Positions 1 to 4,928 of a DNA stretch of 5,748 nucleotides are shown piece after piece. The translations under genes were made by a program, and so were the position numbers. This stretch comes from Pseudomonadota bacterium (GTDB lineage Bacteria > Pseudomonadota > Alphaproteobacteria > Rhizobiales > Hyphomicrobiaceae), in the NCBI GenBank assembly GCA_021813195.1, contig JAKALI010000299.1, forward strand, positions 1-5,748, written 5' to 3'. The notes beneath the pieces were generated by a model. It was not told the origin of the DNA. It did not search any database and worked only from the letters and a program-made list of their open reading frames with translations. Every line of letters begins with the position of its first letter. The stretch's first letter is position 1.

Positions 1-134
1 TCGAAAATCCGGCTCTGCGCGTTCGAGCGATACAGGACCGCAAAATCCTTCCAAGAATGACTCCGCTCCTTGGCCCGCGTGAGGATCTCCTCGCCGACCC
101 ATTCGGCTTCCTCGCGGTCTTCCTCGGGCGTGCA
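1..134 (-). pseudogene. Fragment of a UvrD/Rep/PcrA superfamily 1 DNA helicase
   Basis: The last 44 residues of the open frame read TPEEDREEAEWVGEEIL, then WKDFAVLYRSNAQSRIF at the window edge. Acidic EEAEWV-type text followed by D-x-A-V-L-Y-R-S-N-A-Q-S-R is the signature around motif IV of UvrD, PcrA and Rep helicases. The motif lies in the second RecA-like half and includes the conserved arginine. No other helicase motif lies within the window, since the gene would continue to the left. The upstream half of the helicase (Walker A, DExx box) is absent and is replaced by the phage secreted protein. The exact break is uncertain, roughly 126-143. Base composition changes too: 61-120 has 41 G/C of 60, against 29 of 60 at 241-300. 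Confidence 0.75.
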
Positions 135-815
135 GAACACGCTGCCGTCGCTGGCTGTGGCGTTGAGGTTCGAACCGTTGTAAAGCCCCACCTGGTTGTT
201 GGCAGAGTTGCGAAAATTCATCTGAGTAGCGCCGCCACCGTTTGTCCCAATGATATGTTGAGCAGCACCTGTATTGGTGGAGTTGGCTACCGCCGATAGT
301 GTGTGAGGAGTAGCCGTTGATGAAAGACTTGTAGATGAACTCAGGACGTCATTGCCATCCAGTGACATGCAGGCTTTTGAGCCAATGGCATTGAACACAA
401 GAGTGGGGCGATTGGCCGCTGTGGGATTGCCGATATTGCAATTCGATGCCGTGCAAGCGTTATTGCCGGTCTGGTCGTAAAGAGTGCGAACTGTGCAAGT
501 GCCTCCGGCTCCACCGCAATTTAATGGTGCCCCCTGCGCCGTAGCGGTGTCGAAATCGCCATTGGCGAGGGTATTCACGTCAGCGCAGTTGGCATCGCCT
601 GAATTACAGATGCTCGCCGCAGCGGTTCCAGCCGTGGCGAGGCTGTAAGCACGGAAGCCGTACCAGTAGCGGGCGCCGCTGACGACATTGCCGGGGCCGG
701 TGTAGCTGGCCGAGGCCGGAATGTTCTGGTTGTAGTTGCTATCCCGCGACTGCCAGAAGGCTCCAGCAGTCGTCGCGATCAGGCAAAGCGCGGCAACGAT
801 TGCAATTCGCTTCAC
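1..815 (-). CDS. Secreted ConA-like (arabinofuranosidase-B-like) phage protein, broken and fused in frame to helicase sequence; partial
   Basis: The frame is open from a GTG at 815 to the left edge, giving 271 residues and no stop. The GTG overlaps the previous gene's TGA as GTGA, and no in-frame ATG occurs until about residue 150, so GTG is the likely start. Residues 1-19 form a signal peptide ending in TTAGA. Residues about 47-227 contain YWYGFRAYSLATAG, TVRTLYDQTGN and RPTLVFNAIGSKACMSLDGND. This order recalls the ConA-like/arabinofuranosidase-B catalytic-like domains often found in phage tail or appendage proteins; that is my recognition of a pattern, not a search. Many cysteines (for example CNSGDANC, NCGGAGGTC, ACTASNC) fit an exported, disulfide-bonded protein. 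From about residue 228 the sequence changes abruptly to helicase-like text. The ConA-like domain therefore appears truncated, and binding or hydrolysis of cell-surface glycans is only inferred. Confidence 0.7.
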   Translation of the reverse strand, partial: MKRIAIVAALCLIATTAGAFWQSRDSNYNQNIPASASYTGPGNVVSGARYWYGFRAYSLATAGTAAASICNSGDANCADVNTLANGDFDTATAQGAPLNCGGAGGTCTVRTLYDQTGNNACTASNCNIGNPTAANRPTLVFNAIGSKACMSLDGNDVLSSSTSLSSTATPHTLSAVANSTNTGAAQHIIGTNGGGATQMNFRNSANNQVGLYNGSNLNATASDGSVFCTPEEDREEAEWVGEEILTRAKERSHSWKDFAVLYRSNAQSRIF

Positions 816-1810
816 AGCTTGTATCCCCATGCGGTGACGGAGACGGTGCCGCCCGACCCGGGAGCTGCCGAAACAACCGCAACCGACTGGTTGGTGCCCG
901 ATGCCGGGATGCACGGCGAGAAGATCATTTCAGTCACGCCGATCCCCGAAGCGAGCGGCGCGGTCCACTGGGTGAAGTTCATCGTCGCTGTAATGACGCC
1001 GGTCACCGTGGCGTTGCCAGTGGCCGCCGCGGTCGCATTGGCGCGGATCGAGAAGCCGCAGATGTAGGTCGTGACGGACAAGGCACCCGCAAGCGTGGCC
1101 GTGGTCGCGCCCGTGGTGCCCGTGTTTGTGGCTGTATATGGCACAGCACCTACTGGGTAGGGACCAGAGCTAGTAACCGTAATCGCAGACTGGTCCGATG
1201 CAATGGCCACCGGGGAACTATTAGCCATCGTGGCCTGGCCGTTCGAGTTGGTGTTAGCGACGTTGACCTGAAGATAGCCAGCCGATGTAAGCTGCAGCGA
1301 CGATTGCTGCGTGTTCGACAGAGTCAGCGGCGTAGAATTGTAGACGCCGCCGGCCAAGAGCGAGTTGCTTGCCGCCGTGCCATTGTTTTTGGTGCCGATG
1401 ACGGTCAGCAGGTCCACCATGGAGCCGGCCGCGAATGCGCCAGAGGCATACGAACCAGAGGCGAAGGCCCCCGAGGAGAACGAGCCTGAGGCAACTTGCC
1501 CCGATGCGATGCTCACCGCCTGTGTTCCGGTTGGCGTGGCCGTGACCGTGCCGCTGATGGGCAGAGCGGTGCCCGAGGCGATGCCCTGCACCGACAACAC
1601 ACTGGCATTTGACGAGCCCGCCGTGCCGTAGAGCGTGGCGCCGGCCGCGTTCACAAGGGCCGCGATCGGGATACAGGTGCCGCTGGTGCAATCCACCGAG
1701 TTGGAGAACGTGATGGTGTTGCCAGCCGCGTCCTTGCCGGTCCAGTCGGCTCCGGCAGGCGAAGCAATCAGCGCCAGCGACGCCGCTATGAGAAACAGGT
1801 ATTTGCGCAT
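812..1810 (-). CDS. Exported repeat-containing phage tail/appendage-like protein (332 aa)
   Basis: I chose the ATG at 1810 because it has an AAGGGA ribosome site 6 bases upstream and begins a clean signal peptide (MRKYLFLIAASLALIASPAGA, likely cleaved before D22). The upstream in-frame extension to 2032 is Arg/His-rich and lies over the preceding gene. The mature protein is low in charge and rich in Ala, Ser, Thr and Gly. It has CTSGTC at 41-46, six Ala/Ser-Gly pentapeptides at 102-131, and a motif SSPVAIASDQSAITV (198-212) resembling one I associate with phage tail and fibre proteins. A C-terminal region (about 240-332) carries C251 and C300 and may form a beta-rich domain. It starts 11 bases after the 66-aa gene and its TGA overlaps the next gene's GTG. 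A role as a surface or virion appendage is inferred; no enzymatic motif is visible. Confidence 0.75.
   Translation of the reverse strand: MRKYLFLIAASLALIASPAGADWTGKDAAGNTITFSNSVDCTSGTCIPIAALVNAAGATLYGTAGSSNASVLSVQGIASGTALPISGTVTATPTGTQAVSIASGQVASGSFSSGAFASGSYASGAFAAGSMVDLLTVIGTKNNGTAASNSLLAGGVYNSTPLTLSNTQQSSLQLTSAGYLQVNVANTNSNGQATMANSSPVAIASDQSAITVTSSGPYPVGAVPYTATNTGTTGATTATLAGALSVTTYICGFSIRANATAAATGNATVTGVITATMNFTQWTAPLASGIGVTEMIFSPCIPASGTNQSVAVVSAAPGSGGTVSVTAWGYKL
1418..1507 (-). repeat. Six tandem 15-base units encoding A/S-S/A-G-x-x pentapeptides
   Basis: Residues 102-131 of the 332-aa protein divide into ASGQV, ASGSF, SSGAF, ASGSY, ASGAF and AAGSM. Glycine is fixed at position 3 and the last position is hydrophobic or aromatic in all units. 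The DNA units are diverged at synonymous and second positions, so this is an old, selected repeat rather than a recent slippage. A flexible or beta-strand linker between the N- and C-terminal parts is plausible. Confidence 0.75.
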
Positions 1811-1821
1811 GGTTGGTCCCT

Positions 1822-2022
1822 TCACCAAAGAGCGGCCGTGATGGCGATGTTGCTGCAGACTGAGAAATCCATTTCCCCGGTGGCTTCGCCGGGGATGCAC
1901 TTCGGTGGCCCGACCTTTGAGATGCTGCCGAGCTTGCCGAAGCGGTTGCCGAGCCCGAGGCTGAAGGCGTGTGCGACCGCGAGAGACGCGATCAGCATCA
2001 GGATTGCGATGGTCGCCCTCAT
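1822..2022 (-). CDS. Small exported protein (66 aa), unknown function
   Basis: The ATG at 2022 overlaps the stop of the 118-aa gene (ATGA), so translation is probably coupled; I see no strong ribosome site of its own. Residues 1-19 (MRATIAILMLIASLAVAHA) form a signal peptide with an AHA cleavage motif. The mature part of about 47 residues starts FSLGLGNRFGKLG and contains two cysteines, C42 and C56, that could pair after export. It ends in a hydrophobic NIAITAALW. I do not recognise a family. Its place between two other exported proteins suggests it acts with them, perhaps as a partner or small structural piece, but nothing in the sequence shows a reaction. Confidence 0.7.
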   Translation of the reverse strand: MRATIAILMLIASLAVAHAFSLGLGNRFGKLGSISKVGPPKCIPGEATGEMDFSVCSNIAITAALW

Positions 2023-2375
2023 GGATTGGCAATCACTGAGAGGACGGCCCCGGGCTGGACGGCGAAATACTCGACAACATCGGCGGCGAGCCGCGCGTTG
2101 GATGTCGTCGCCGTTCCGGCCATGTTGATCGAGCAGGCCGCGTCACAGGTGATGCGGATGAACCTGGTCTTGGCGTTGAACGCCGCGGAGGATCCCGGCG
2201 TGCCGGTAAAGGTCACCTTCTGGTCTGCCATTGGCGGCAGCGTTGCGATCTGCGCCGTGGCCACGCCGGACGACGTCTGCCCGAGCGAGGTGTATTCCGA
2301 GATGTAGGCGCTGGCGGCGAGCGCATTGGTCGACAGCAACGCAAGGAAGGCCGCCGCAAGAAGTTTGCGAAGCAT
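2019..2375 (-). CDS. Exported small phage-associated protein (118 aa), unknown function
   Basis: The ATG at 2375 has GGAG six bases upstream and directly opens a signal peptide (MLRKLLAAAFLALLSTNALA, cleaved before A21). An ATG at 2387 (METTM...) is in frame, but it would place this ribosome site inside the gene, and the longer frame up to 2540 crosses the terminator hairpins. The mature protein of about 98 residues has a beta-rich look and a single cysteine pair in ITCDAACSINMAG. It ends AVQPGAVLSVIANP, as in small immunoglobulin- or jelly-roll-like decoration proteins; that comparison is speculative. It is the first gene after the terminator at 2392-2424 and is followed, with ATGA overlap, by the 66-aa gene. 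Confidence 0.75.
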   Translation of the reverse strand: MLRKLLAAAFLALLSTNALAASAYISEYTSLGQTSSGVATAQIATLPPMADQKVTFTGTPGSSAAFNAKTRFIRITCDAACSINMAGTATTSNARLAADVVEYFAVQPGAVLSVIANP

Positions 2376-2391
2376 CGTGGTCTCCATGTTC

Positions 2392-2424
2392 AAAGAAAAA
2401 GCCCGGCGCTGTGACACGCCGGGC
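2392..2424 (-). terminator. Intrinsic terminator with perfect 8-bp GC stem
   Basis: On the minus strand GCCCGGCG, an 8-base loop and CGCCGGGC are followed at once by TTTTTCTTT. This is a textbook rho-independent terminator for the block of membrane-protein genes upstream. The plus strand has no T-run after the stem, so it works in one direction only. The U-tract ends only six bases before the GGAG of the 118-aa gene. Confidence 0.85.
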
Positions 2425-2439
2425 CAGTCTGGGGGAGGC

Positions 2440-2459
2440 GTTCGCCAAGACAGGCGAAC
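2440..2459 (-). promoter_or_regulatory. Perfect 7-bp hairpin (middle of three)
   Basis: GTTCGCC, a 6-base loop and GGCGAAC form an exact inverted repeat in the non-coding gap between the 54-aa and 118-aa genes. There is no T-run, so it is not a terminator by itself. It could stabilise the 3' end of the upstream mRNA or bind a protein. Confidence 0.55.
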
Positions 2460-2462
2460 TGA

Positions 2463-2486
2463 CCGCCGGGCTGGACGAACCGGCGG
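2463..2486 (-). promoter_or_regulatory. Perfect 7-bp GC hairpin (first of three)
   Basis: CCGCCGG, a 10-base loop and CCGGCGG form an exact inverted repeat starting 11 bases after the stop codon of the 54-aa gene. With the 2440-2459 hairpin and the terminator it makes a row of three stems that fills most of the 122-base gap. I see no convincing promoter in this gap. Confidence 0.55.
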
Positions 2487-2497
2487 ATTGGTGAATT

Positions 2498-2662
2498 TCA
2501 GAGTACAGCGGCGATCCACAGCACGGACACGACGGCCCACGCTGCGAAGATGGTTGCGTGCGGCTGCATGCCGGATACAGCGGGCATGCCGTCGGCGAAG
2601 ACGATGACTATGGCGGTCCAGATCGTGGCCAGCAGCGAGGCGAGCGATGCGATGACGATCAT
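2498..2662 (-). CDS. Two-helix small membrane protein (54 aa), holin-like shape
   Basis: The ATG at 2662 overlaps the stop of the 37-aa gene (ATGA), and a G-rich GGTGGGG lies upstream. A longer frame from 2749 is possible, but its extra 29 residues are Arg/His-rich and overlie the 37-aa gene. The protein has two hydrophobic segments, residues 2-21 and 34-53, joined by a short polar turn (ADGMPAVSGMQPHAT). A hairpin of two membrane helices and this length resemble small class II holins, but phages carry many unrelated small membrane proteins of this shape. It is the last gene before the three-hairpin terminator region. Function as a second holin, antiholin or lysis accessory is inference. Confidence 0.65.
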   Translation of the reverse strand: MIVIASLASLLATIWTAIVIVFADGMPAVSGMQPHATIFAAWAVVSVLWIAAVL

Positions 2663-2772
2663 GCCAGCCCCACCAGCCTCAGAACGCTCCAGCCAACGAA
2701 GATGGCGAGGAAGACGATGGCGCCCAGCAGGAACGTGATTGCACGGCACTGCCTTCCTTCCGCGGTCGGCAT
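2659..2772 (-). CDS. Tiny single-span membrane protein (37 aa)
   Basis: This short gene is supported by its junctions. Its ATG shares one base with the stop of the coiled-coil gene (TGATG), and its TGA overlaps the ATG of the 54-aa gene (ATGA), so it fills the space between them exactly. The product is MPTAEGRQCR followed by one hydrophobic segment, residues 11-36 (ITFLLGAIVFLAIFVGWSVL in part). The positive N-terminus suggests that end stays in the cytoplasm. It has no ribosome site of its own and probably depends on translational coupling. A lysis-related role is suggested only by position; no family is recognised. Confidence 0.65.
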   Translation of the reverse strand: MPTAEGRQCRAITFLLGAIVFLAIFVGWSVLRLVGLA

Positions 2773-3197
2773 CAGTGCTTCGCGTCGATCTTCGCGTTCA
2801 ATTCGCGAATGTCGGCTTTGATATCAGCGCCCATGTCCTTGATCGCATCGGTGAGCCGGTCGGTTGCCTTCTCGAACTCGGATTTCTGGACGTAGTTGTC
2901 ACGTCCCCAAATCTCGACCTCGCGGATTCTGTCCTCAACCTGGGCGATATGAGCGCGCATGGCGTGACCCACTTCTCCGAAATTGTGATCTTGGGATTTC
3001 TGCTCGGCGGCGAACCGCGCCTCCATCTCTTCCATCCGCTCGAAGAGTTTGTCGCGCTCGTCGTCGATGTATTTCTTGATGGCCGCCTGCATCTGCTCGA
3101 CGGCGCGGCCGAGGTAGAATGCGCCAAGAATCCACGTCCCGACGAAGCCGAGCGCGCCCAGCGCCAGCGTCACCCACTGGTAAGTCGTCATTTCCAT
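2772..3197 (-). CDS. Membrane-anchored coiled-coil phage protein (141 aa)
   Basis: The ATG at 3197 has AGGGG four bases upstream; a second ATG two codons in (3191) is less well placed. A membrane helix covers about residues 8-30, followed by a long charged helical part. Heptad-like segments lie at about 34-68, 76-98 and 106-138, separated by IWGRDNYVQK. The anchor plus coiled coil resembles Rz-type inner-membrane spanins or XhlA-like phage proteins, though XhlA has its anchor at the other end. Because a separate overlapping Rz/Rz1-like pair lies at 3870-4275, this protein may instead be a lysis accessory or an anchor for another complex. It is translationally linked to the 37-aa gene downstream. 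Confidence 0.75.
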   Translation of the reverse strand: MEMTTYQWVTLALGALGFVGTWILGAFYLGRAVEQMQAAIKKYIDDERDKLFERMEEMEARFAAEQKSQDHNFGEVGHAMRAHIAQVEDRIREVEIWGRDNYVQKSEFEKATDRLTDAIKDMGADIKADIRELNAKIDAKH

Positions 3198-3227
3198 TAA
3201 TCCCCTATGAACCGCCGTTCGCTAGGG

Positions 3228-3329
3228 TCACCCCAGCCTGTGCCGAGATTTGCTCTCGGCGTAGGTCAGGGCGTTCACCGGTCTGATCCACTGGTGGACG
3301 CCCGCCTTTTTGTTCTCGTACTCCACCAA
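3228..3329 (-). CDS. Possible 33-aa ORF upstream of the coiled-coil gene
   Basis: From a TTG at 3329 (GAGG about 9 bases upstream) or a GTG at 3326 the frame reads VEYENKKAG, VHQWIRPVNALTY and AESKSRHRLG, then TGA. It is hydrophilic and basic, on the same strand and 30 bases before the next start. In-frame codons stay open further upstream but without an ATG. It could be a genuine tiny phage gene or the 3' remnant of one cut by arrival of the endonuclease gene. The perfect hairpin at 3242-3260 (GCCGAGA, TTTGC, TCTCGGC) lies inside it. Confidence 0.35.
   Translation of the reverse strand: MVEYENKKAGVHQWIRPVNALTYAESKSRHRLG
3242..3260. promoter_or_regulatory. Perfect 7-bp inverted repeat
   Basis: GCCGAGA and TCTCGGC flank a 5-base loop. 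It lies 45 bases upstream of the coiled-coil gene start and has no T-run on either side, so a terminator is unlikely. It may affect the mRNA leader or be a chance result of the coding sequence. Confidence 0.4.
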
Positions 3330-3350
3330 ATCAGTTATCCTCAAAGGCAA

Positions 3351-3380
3351 GGCGGCACACCGCGTCAACGGTGCACCGCC
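3351..3380. promoter_or_regulatory. Imperfect hairpin upstream of the HNH gene
   Basis: GGCGG and CCGCC form the outer 5-bp stem. Two mismatched pairs separate it from an inner 5-bp stem, CACCG and CGGTG, with a 6-base loop. It lies 41 bases before the endonuclease start and could be part of its leader or of the insertion boundary. No T-run follows in either direction. Confidence 0.4.
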
Positions 3381-3421
3381 TCTAACCCACCCAATGAACC
3401 AACCATTGAGAAGGCTGACCC

Positions 3422-3946
3422 ATGGAAATCAAATATTGCTCGTGTTGCCTAGTCCCGCTTCCGGTCTCCTGCTTCCAAAAAGACAAATATTACAAAGATG
3501 GGTATCGCGGCGAGTGCAAGTCTTGCCGCAAAGAAAAGCAACTGGAGTACAAAAAGAGACCCGAAAATCTGGAAAAGATCCGCGCTTGGAACAGAAAAAG
3601 TAAGAAGAAAAACTACCGCTATGGTCGTAGCAAAATGCTGGAAAGTAAGTACGGCATAACGCAAGACCAATTCGAACAGATATCGGAAGCGCAAAACCAC
3701 AAGTGCGCCCTCTGTTTCTTCCCAGCATCAGAGATGCGCCATAAGAAACTTTGCGTAGACCACTGTCACGAGACCGGGCGCGTCCGCGGCCTACTGTGCC
3801 ATCCATGCAATACCTTACTTGGTCGCATCGGCGACAATGTTGCTGGTGTCACTCGGATGCTCGAATATGTCAGCCGTTCGGAACCGGGCTCGCTTTCTCC
3901 CGGCACTTCCTCACTTGGTCTCGTAGATGTTTGTAGTCGCCAATGA
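3422..3946 (+). CDS. HNH endonuclease, recombination endonuclease VII type
   Basis: The ATG at 3422 is preceded by GAGAAGG with a 7-base spacer. Residues 6-35 hold two cysteine pairs (C6/C9 and C32/C35) like a small zinc finger. Residues about 77-150 form an endonuclease VII-like HNH domain: YGITQDQFE, C95-x-x-C98 and VDHCHETGRVRGLLCHPCN, with D113, H114 and H116, the zinc pair C126/C129, and N130. Family members cleave DNA and often act as free-standing phage endonucleases or junction resolvases. It is the only complete plus-strand gene and is AT-richer (77 G/C of 180 at 3481-3660). Residues 150-174 are read from the antisense of the lipoprotein gene and look like run-on sequence. This suggests arrival by transfer; homing activity is inferred. 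Confidence 0.88.
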   Translation: MEIKYCSCCLVPLPVSCFQKDKYYKDGYRGECKSCRKEKQLEYKKRPENLEKIRAWNRKSKKKNYRYGRSKMLESKYGITQDQFEQISEAQNHKCALCFFPASEMRHKKLCVDHCHETGRVRGLLCHPCNTLLGRIGDNVAGVTRMLEYVSRSEPGSLSPGTSSLGLVDVCSRQ

Positions 3947-4133
3947 ACAGCCGGAGCGCTGATCCGGCTGGCAGGGCTTCGTATTCCTTCAAGGCCCGCT
4001 CCTGCGTTTTGGCGTCGTAATCCTTTTCTTGCAGGCAGACAAACTTGACGACGACGGTGCGCTCAAAACCGCCCGTTGCGCAGGCTGTCAGCAACAGCGT
4101 CATCGGAAGGGCGAGGAACGCTGTCCACCGCAT
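3870..4133 (-). CDS. Rz1-like outer-membrane spanin lipoprotein (87 aa)
   Basis: The ATG at 4133 has GGAG seven bases upstream and opens a lipoprotein signal (MRWTAFLALPMTLLLTAC) with lipobox LTAC and the lipidated cysteine at residue 18. An ATG at 4157 would add eight residues (MPKPWRSR) but has a weaker ribosome site. The mature part, about 70 residues, is charged and helical, with ALKEYEALPAGSALRLFIG and HLRDQVRKCREK. The gene starts inside the upstream Rz-like gene in another frame (71-base overlap), the classical Rz/Rz1 layout. Such lipoproteins bridge to the inner-membrane spanin and disrupt the outer membrane at lysis. Its last 77 bases overlap the 3' end of the HNH gene on the other strand. 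Confidence 0.75.
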   Translation of the reverse strand: MRWTAFLALPMTLLLTACATGGFERTVVVKFVCLQEKDYDAKTQERALKEYEALPAGSALRLFIGDYKHLRDQVRKCREKASPVPNG

Positions 4134-4275
4134 CCTTGATCTCCACGGTTTCGGCATTGGTCTTGGCTGCCACCTCGTCGCGGCCCGCCTGCCGGTATTC
4201 CTCGCGCTGCTTCAATCCGAGCAGGTCGCGGAGAAGTCCGAAAAACGCTGCAAGCGCCTTGGCGATGGACGGCAT
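4063..4275 (-). CDS. Small Rz-like (candidate inner-membrane spanin) protein (70 aa)
   Basis: The ATG at 4275 shares a base with the stop of the holin-like gene (TGATG), so the two are translationally coupled. Residues 1-22 (MPSIAKALAAFFGLLRDLLG in part) are hydrophobic but interrupted by arginine and aspartate, a weak membrane anchor. The rest is charged and helical, then VPRPSDDAVADSLRNGRF, an ending I associate with small phage lysis proteins of alphaproteobacteria. Position after the holin-like gene and overlap with the Rz1-like lipoprotein gene support an i-spanin role. The short length and weak anchor argue for caution; the coiled-coil protein at 2772-3197 is a rival candidate. Confidence 0.6.
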   Translation of the reverse strand: MPSIAKALAAFFGLLRDLLGLKQREEYRQAGRDEVAAKTNAETVEIKDAVDSVPRPSDDAVADSLRNGRF

Positions 4276-4898
4276 CAGCCGGCCGTGCTCGGCGTGGCAG
4301 GGTTGGCGACGTCGATGGCGACGGCCTGCGCCTGCGCCACCGCCGGCTGCTTCGGCAGCATGTCGACAATCATGCTCTGGATCTTGGCCGGGGTCAGACC
4401 AAAGAACGCCAGCGCGGCCGGGATGGCCGAGAGCGCGCTATTGGCGGCCGACGCCAGCGCCTCGTTCTGGACCTCGACCTTCACGCCCTCGAGCTTGACG
4501 GCGCCGGCGGCGACCAGGCCCGAGGCGTGCGGGTTCAGGAAGACCGTGAGCGCTTCTCGGTGCTTGGCTTCGATGTCGATGTTGAATTTATTCTTGACGA
4601 CGACGGCAACCCAGCCGACGAGCGCGGCGATCAGTGCCGTGACCGTGGCGTTGATGATTTCCTGCAAGCTGCCGTTGAGCGCCTGCCCGATGTTGATCTC
4701 GGCGGCGAAGGCGCGTCCCGGCGACAGCACCAGAACGAATACGCCCGATGGCAGCCACCGCGTTCGCTTGAGCGGGAAGTAGGCATACGTGAGCAGCGCA
4801 ATCGCAATCACGAGCGGCACGACAGGCCCGAGGATATAGGCGGCGAAGAAAGCGGCCAGCATGACCGCCGGAACCGCAAAGCGCAGCGAAAGAAACAT
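4275..4898 (-). CDS. Holin-like multi-span membrane protein (207 aa)
   Basis: The ATG at 4898 has GGAG six bases upstream and lies 30 bases after the endolysin stop. Hydrophobic segments lie at about residues 7-24, 25-41, 48-66 and 84-101, followed by KNKFNIDIEAKHREAL. The C-terminal half contains an Ala-rich helix and ALAFFGLTPAKIQSMIVDML. This order, a membrane helix, then a K/R-HREAL helix, then an FGLTP-type end, resembles the phage holin LLH-type superfamily as I know it. Holins form the membrane lesions that release the endolysin, and neighbours on both sides fit. The segment 48-66, ending GRAFAAE, looks like an internal signal peptide, which suggests residues 1-45 are an added N-terminal part. 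Confidence 0.7.
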   Translation of the reverse strand: MFLSLRFAVPAVMLAAFFAAYILGPVVPLVIAIALLTYAYFPLKRTRWLPSGVFVLVLSPGRAFAAEINIGQALNGSLQEIINATVTALIAALVGWVAVVVKNKFNIDIEAKHREALTVFLNPHASGLVAAGAVKLEGVKVEVQNEALASAANSALSAIPAALAFFGLTPAKIQSMIVDMLPKQPAVAQAQAVAIDVANPATPSTAG

Positions 4899-4928
4899 GG
4901 GAGTCTCCGAGATTTGAGGATAGATGCG

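Noticed and set aside
57..299. Plus-strand ORF of 80 codons at the left edge
   Set aside because: It lies antisense to the helicase fragment and ConA-like sequence, whose motifs are clear on the minus strand.
800..1489. Plus-strand ORF of 229 codons opposite the 332-aa gene
   Set aside because: Very Arg-rich with no recognisable domain; it mirrors the repeat-rich coding sequence on the other strand.
1811..2032. N-terminal extension of the 332-aa protein up to 2032
   Set aside because: The extension is Arg/His-rich, overlaps the 66-aa gene out of frame, and would bury a clear signal peptide and its ribosome site.
2401..2486. CRISPR-like or attachment-site repeats
   Set aside because: The three hairpins differ in sequence, with no shared direct repeat or even spacing; they are separate inverted repeats.
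2376..2540. N-terminal extension of the 118-aa protein up to 2540
   Set aside because: It crosses the terminator and two hairpins and would bury the signal peptide; the ATG at 2375 has its own GGAG.
4045..4782. Plus-strand ORF of 245 codons across the spanin and holin-like genes
   Set aside because: Shadow frame: the minus-strand genes have ribosome sites, a lipobox and coupled junctions, and this frame has none.
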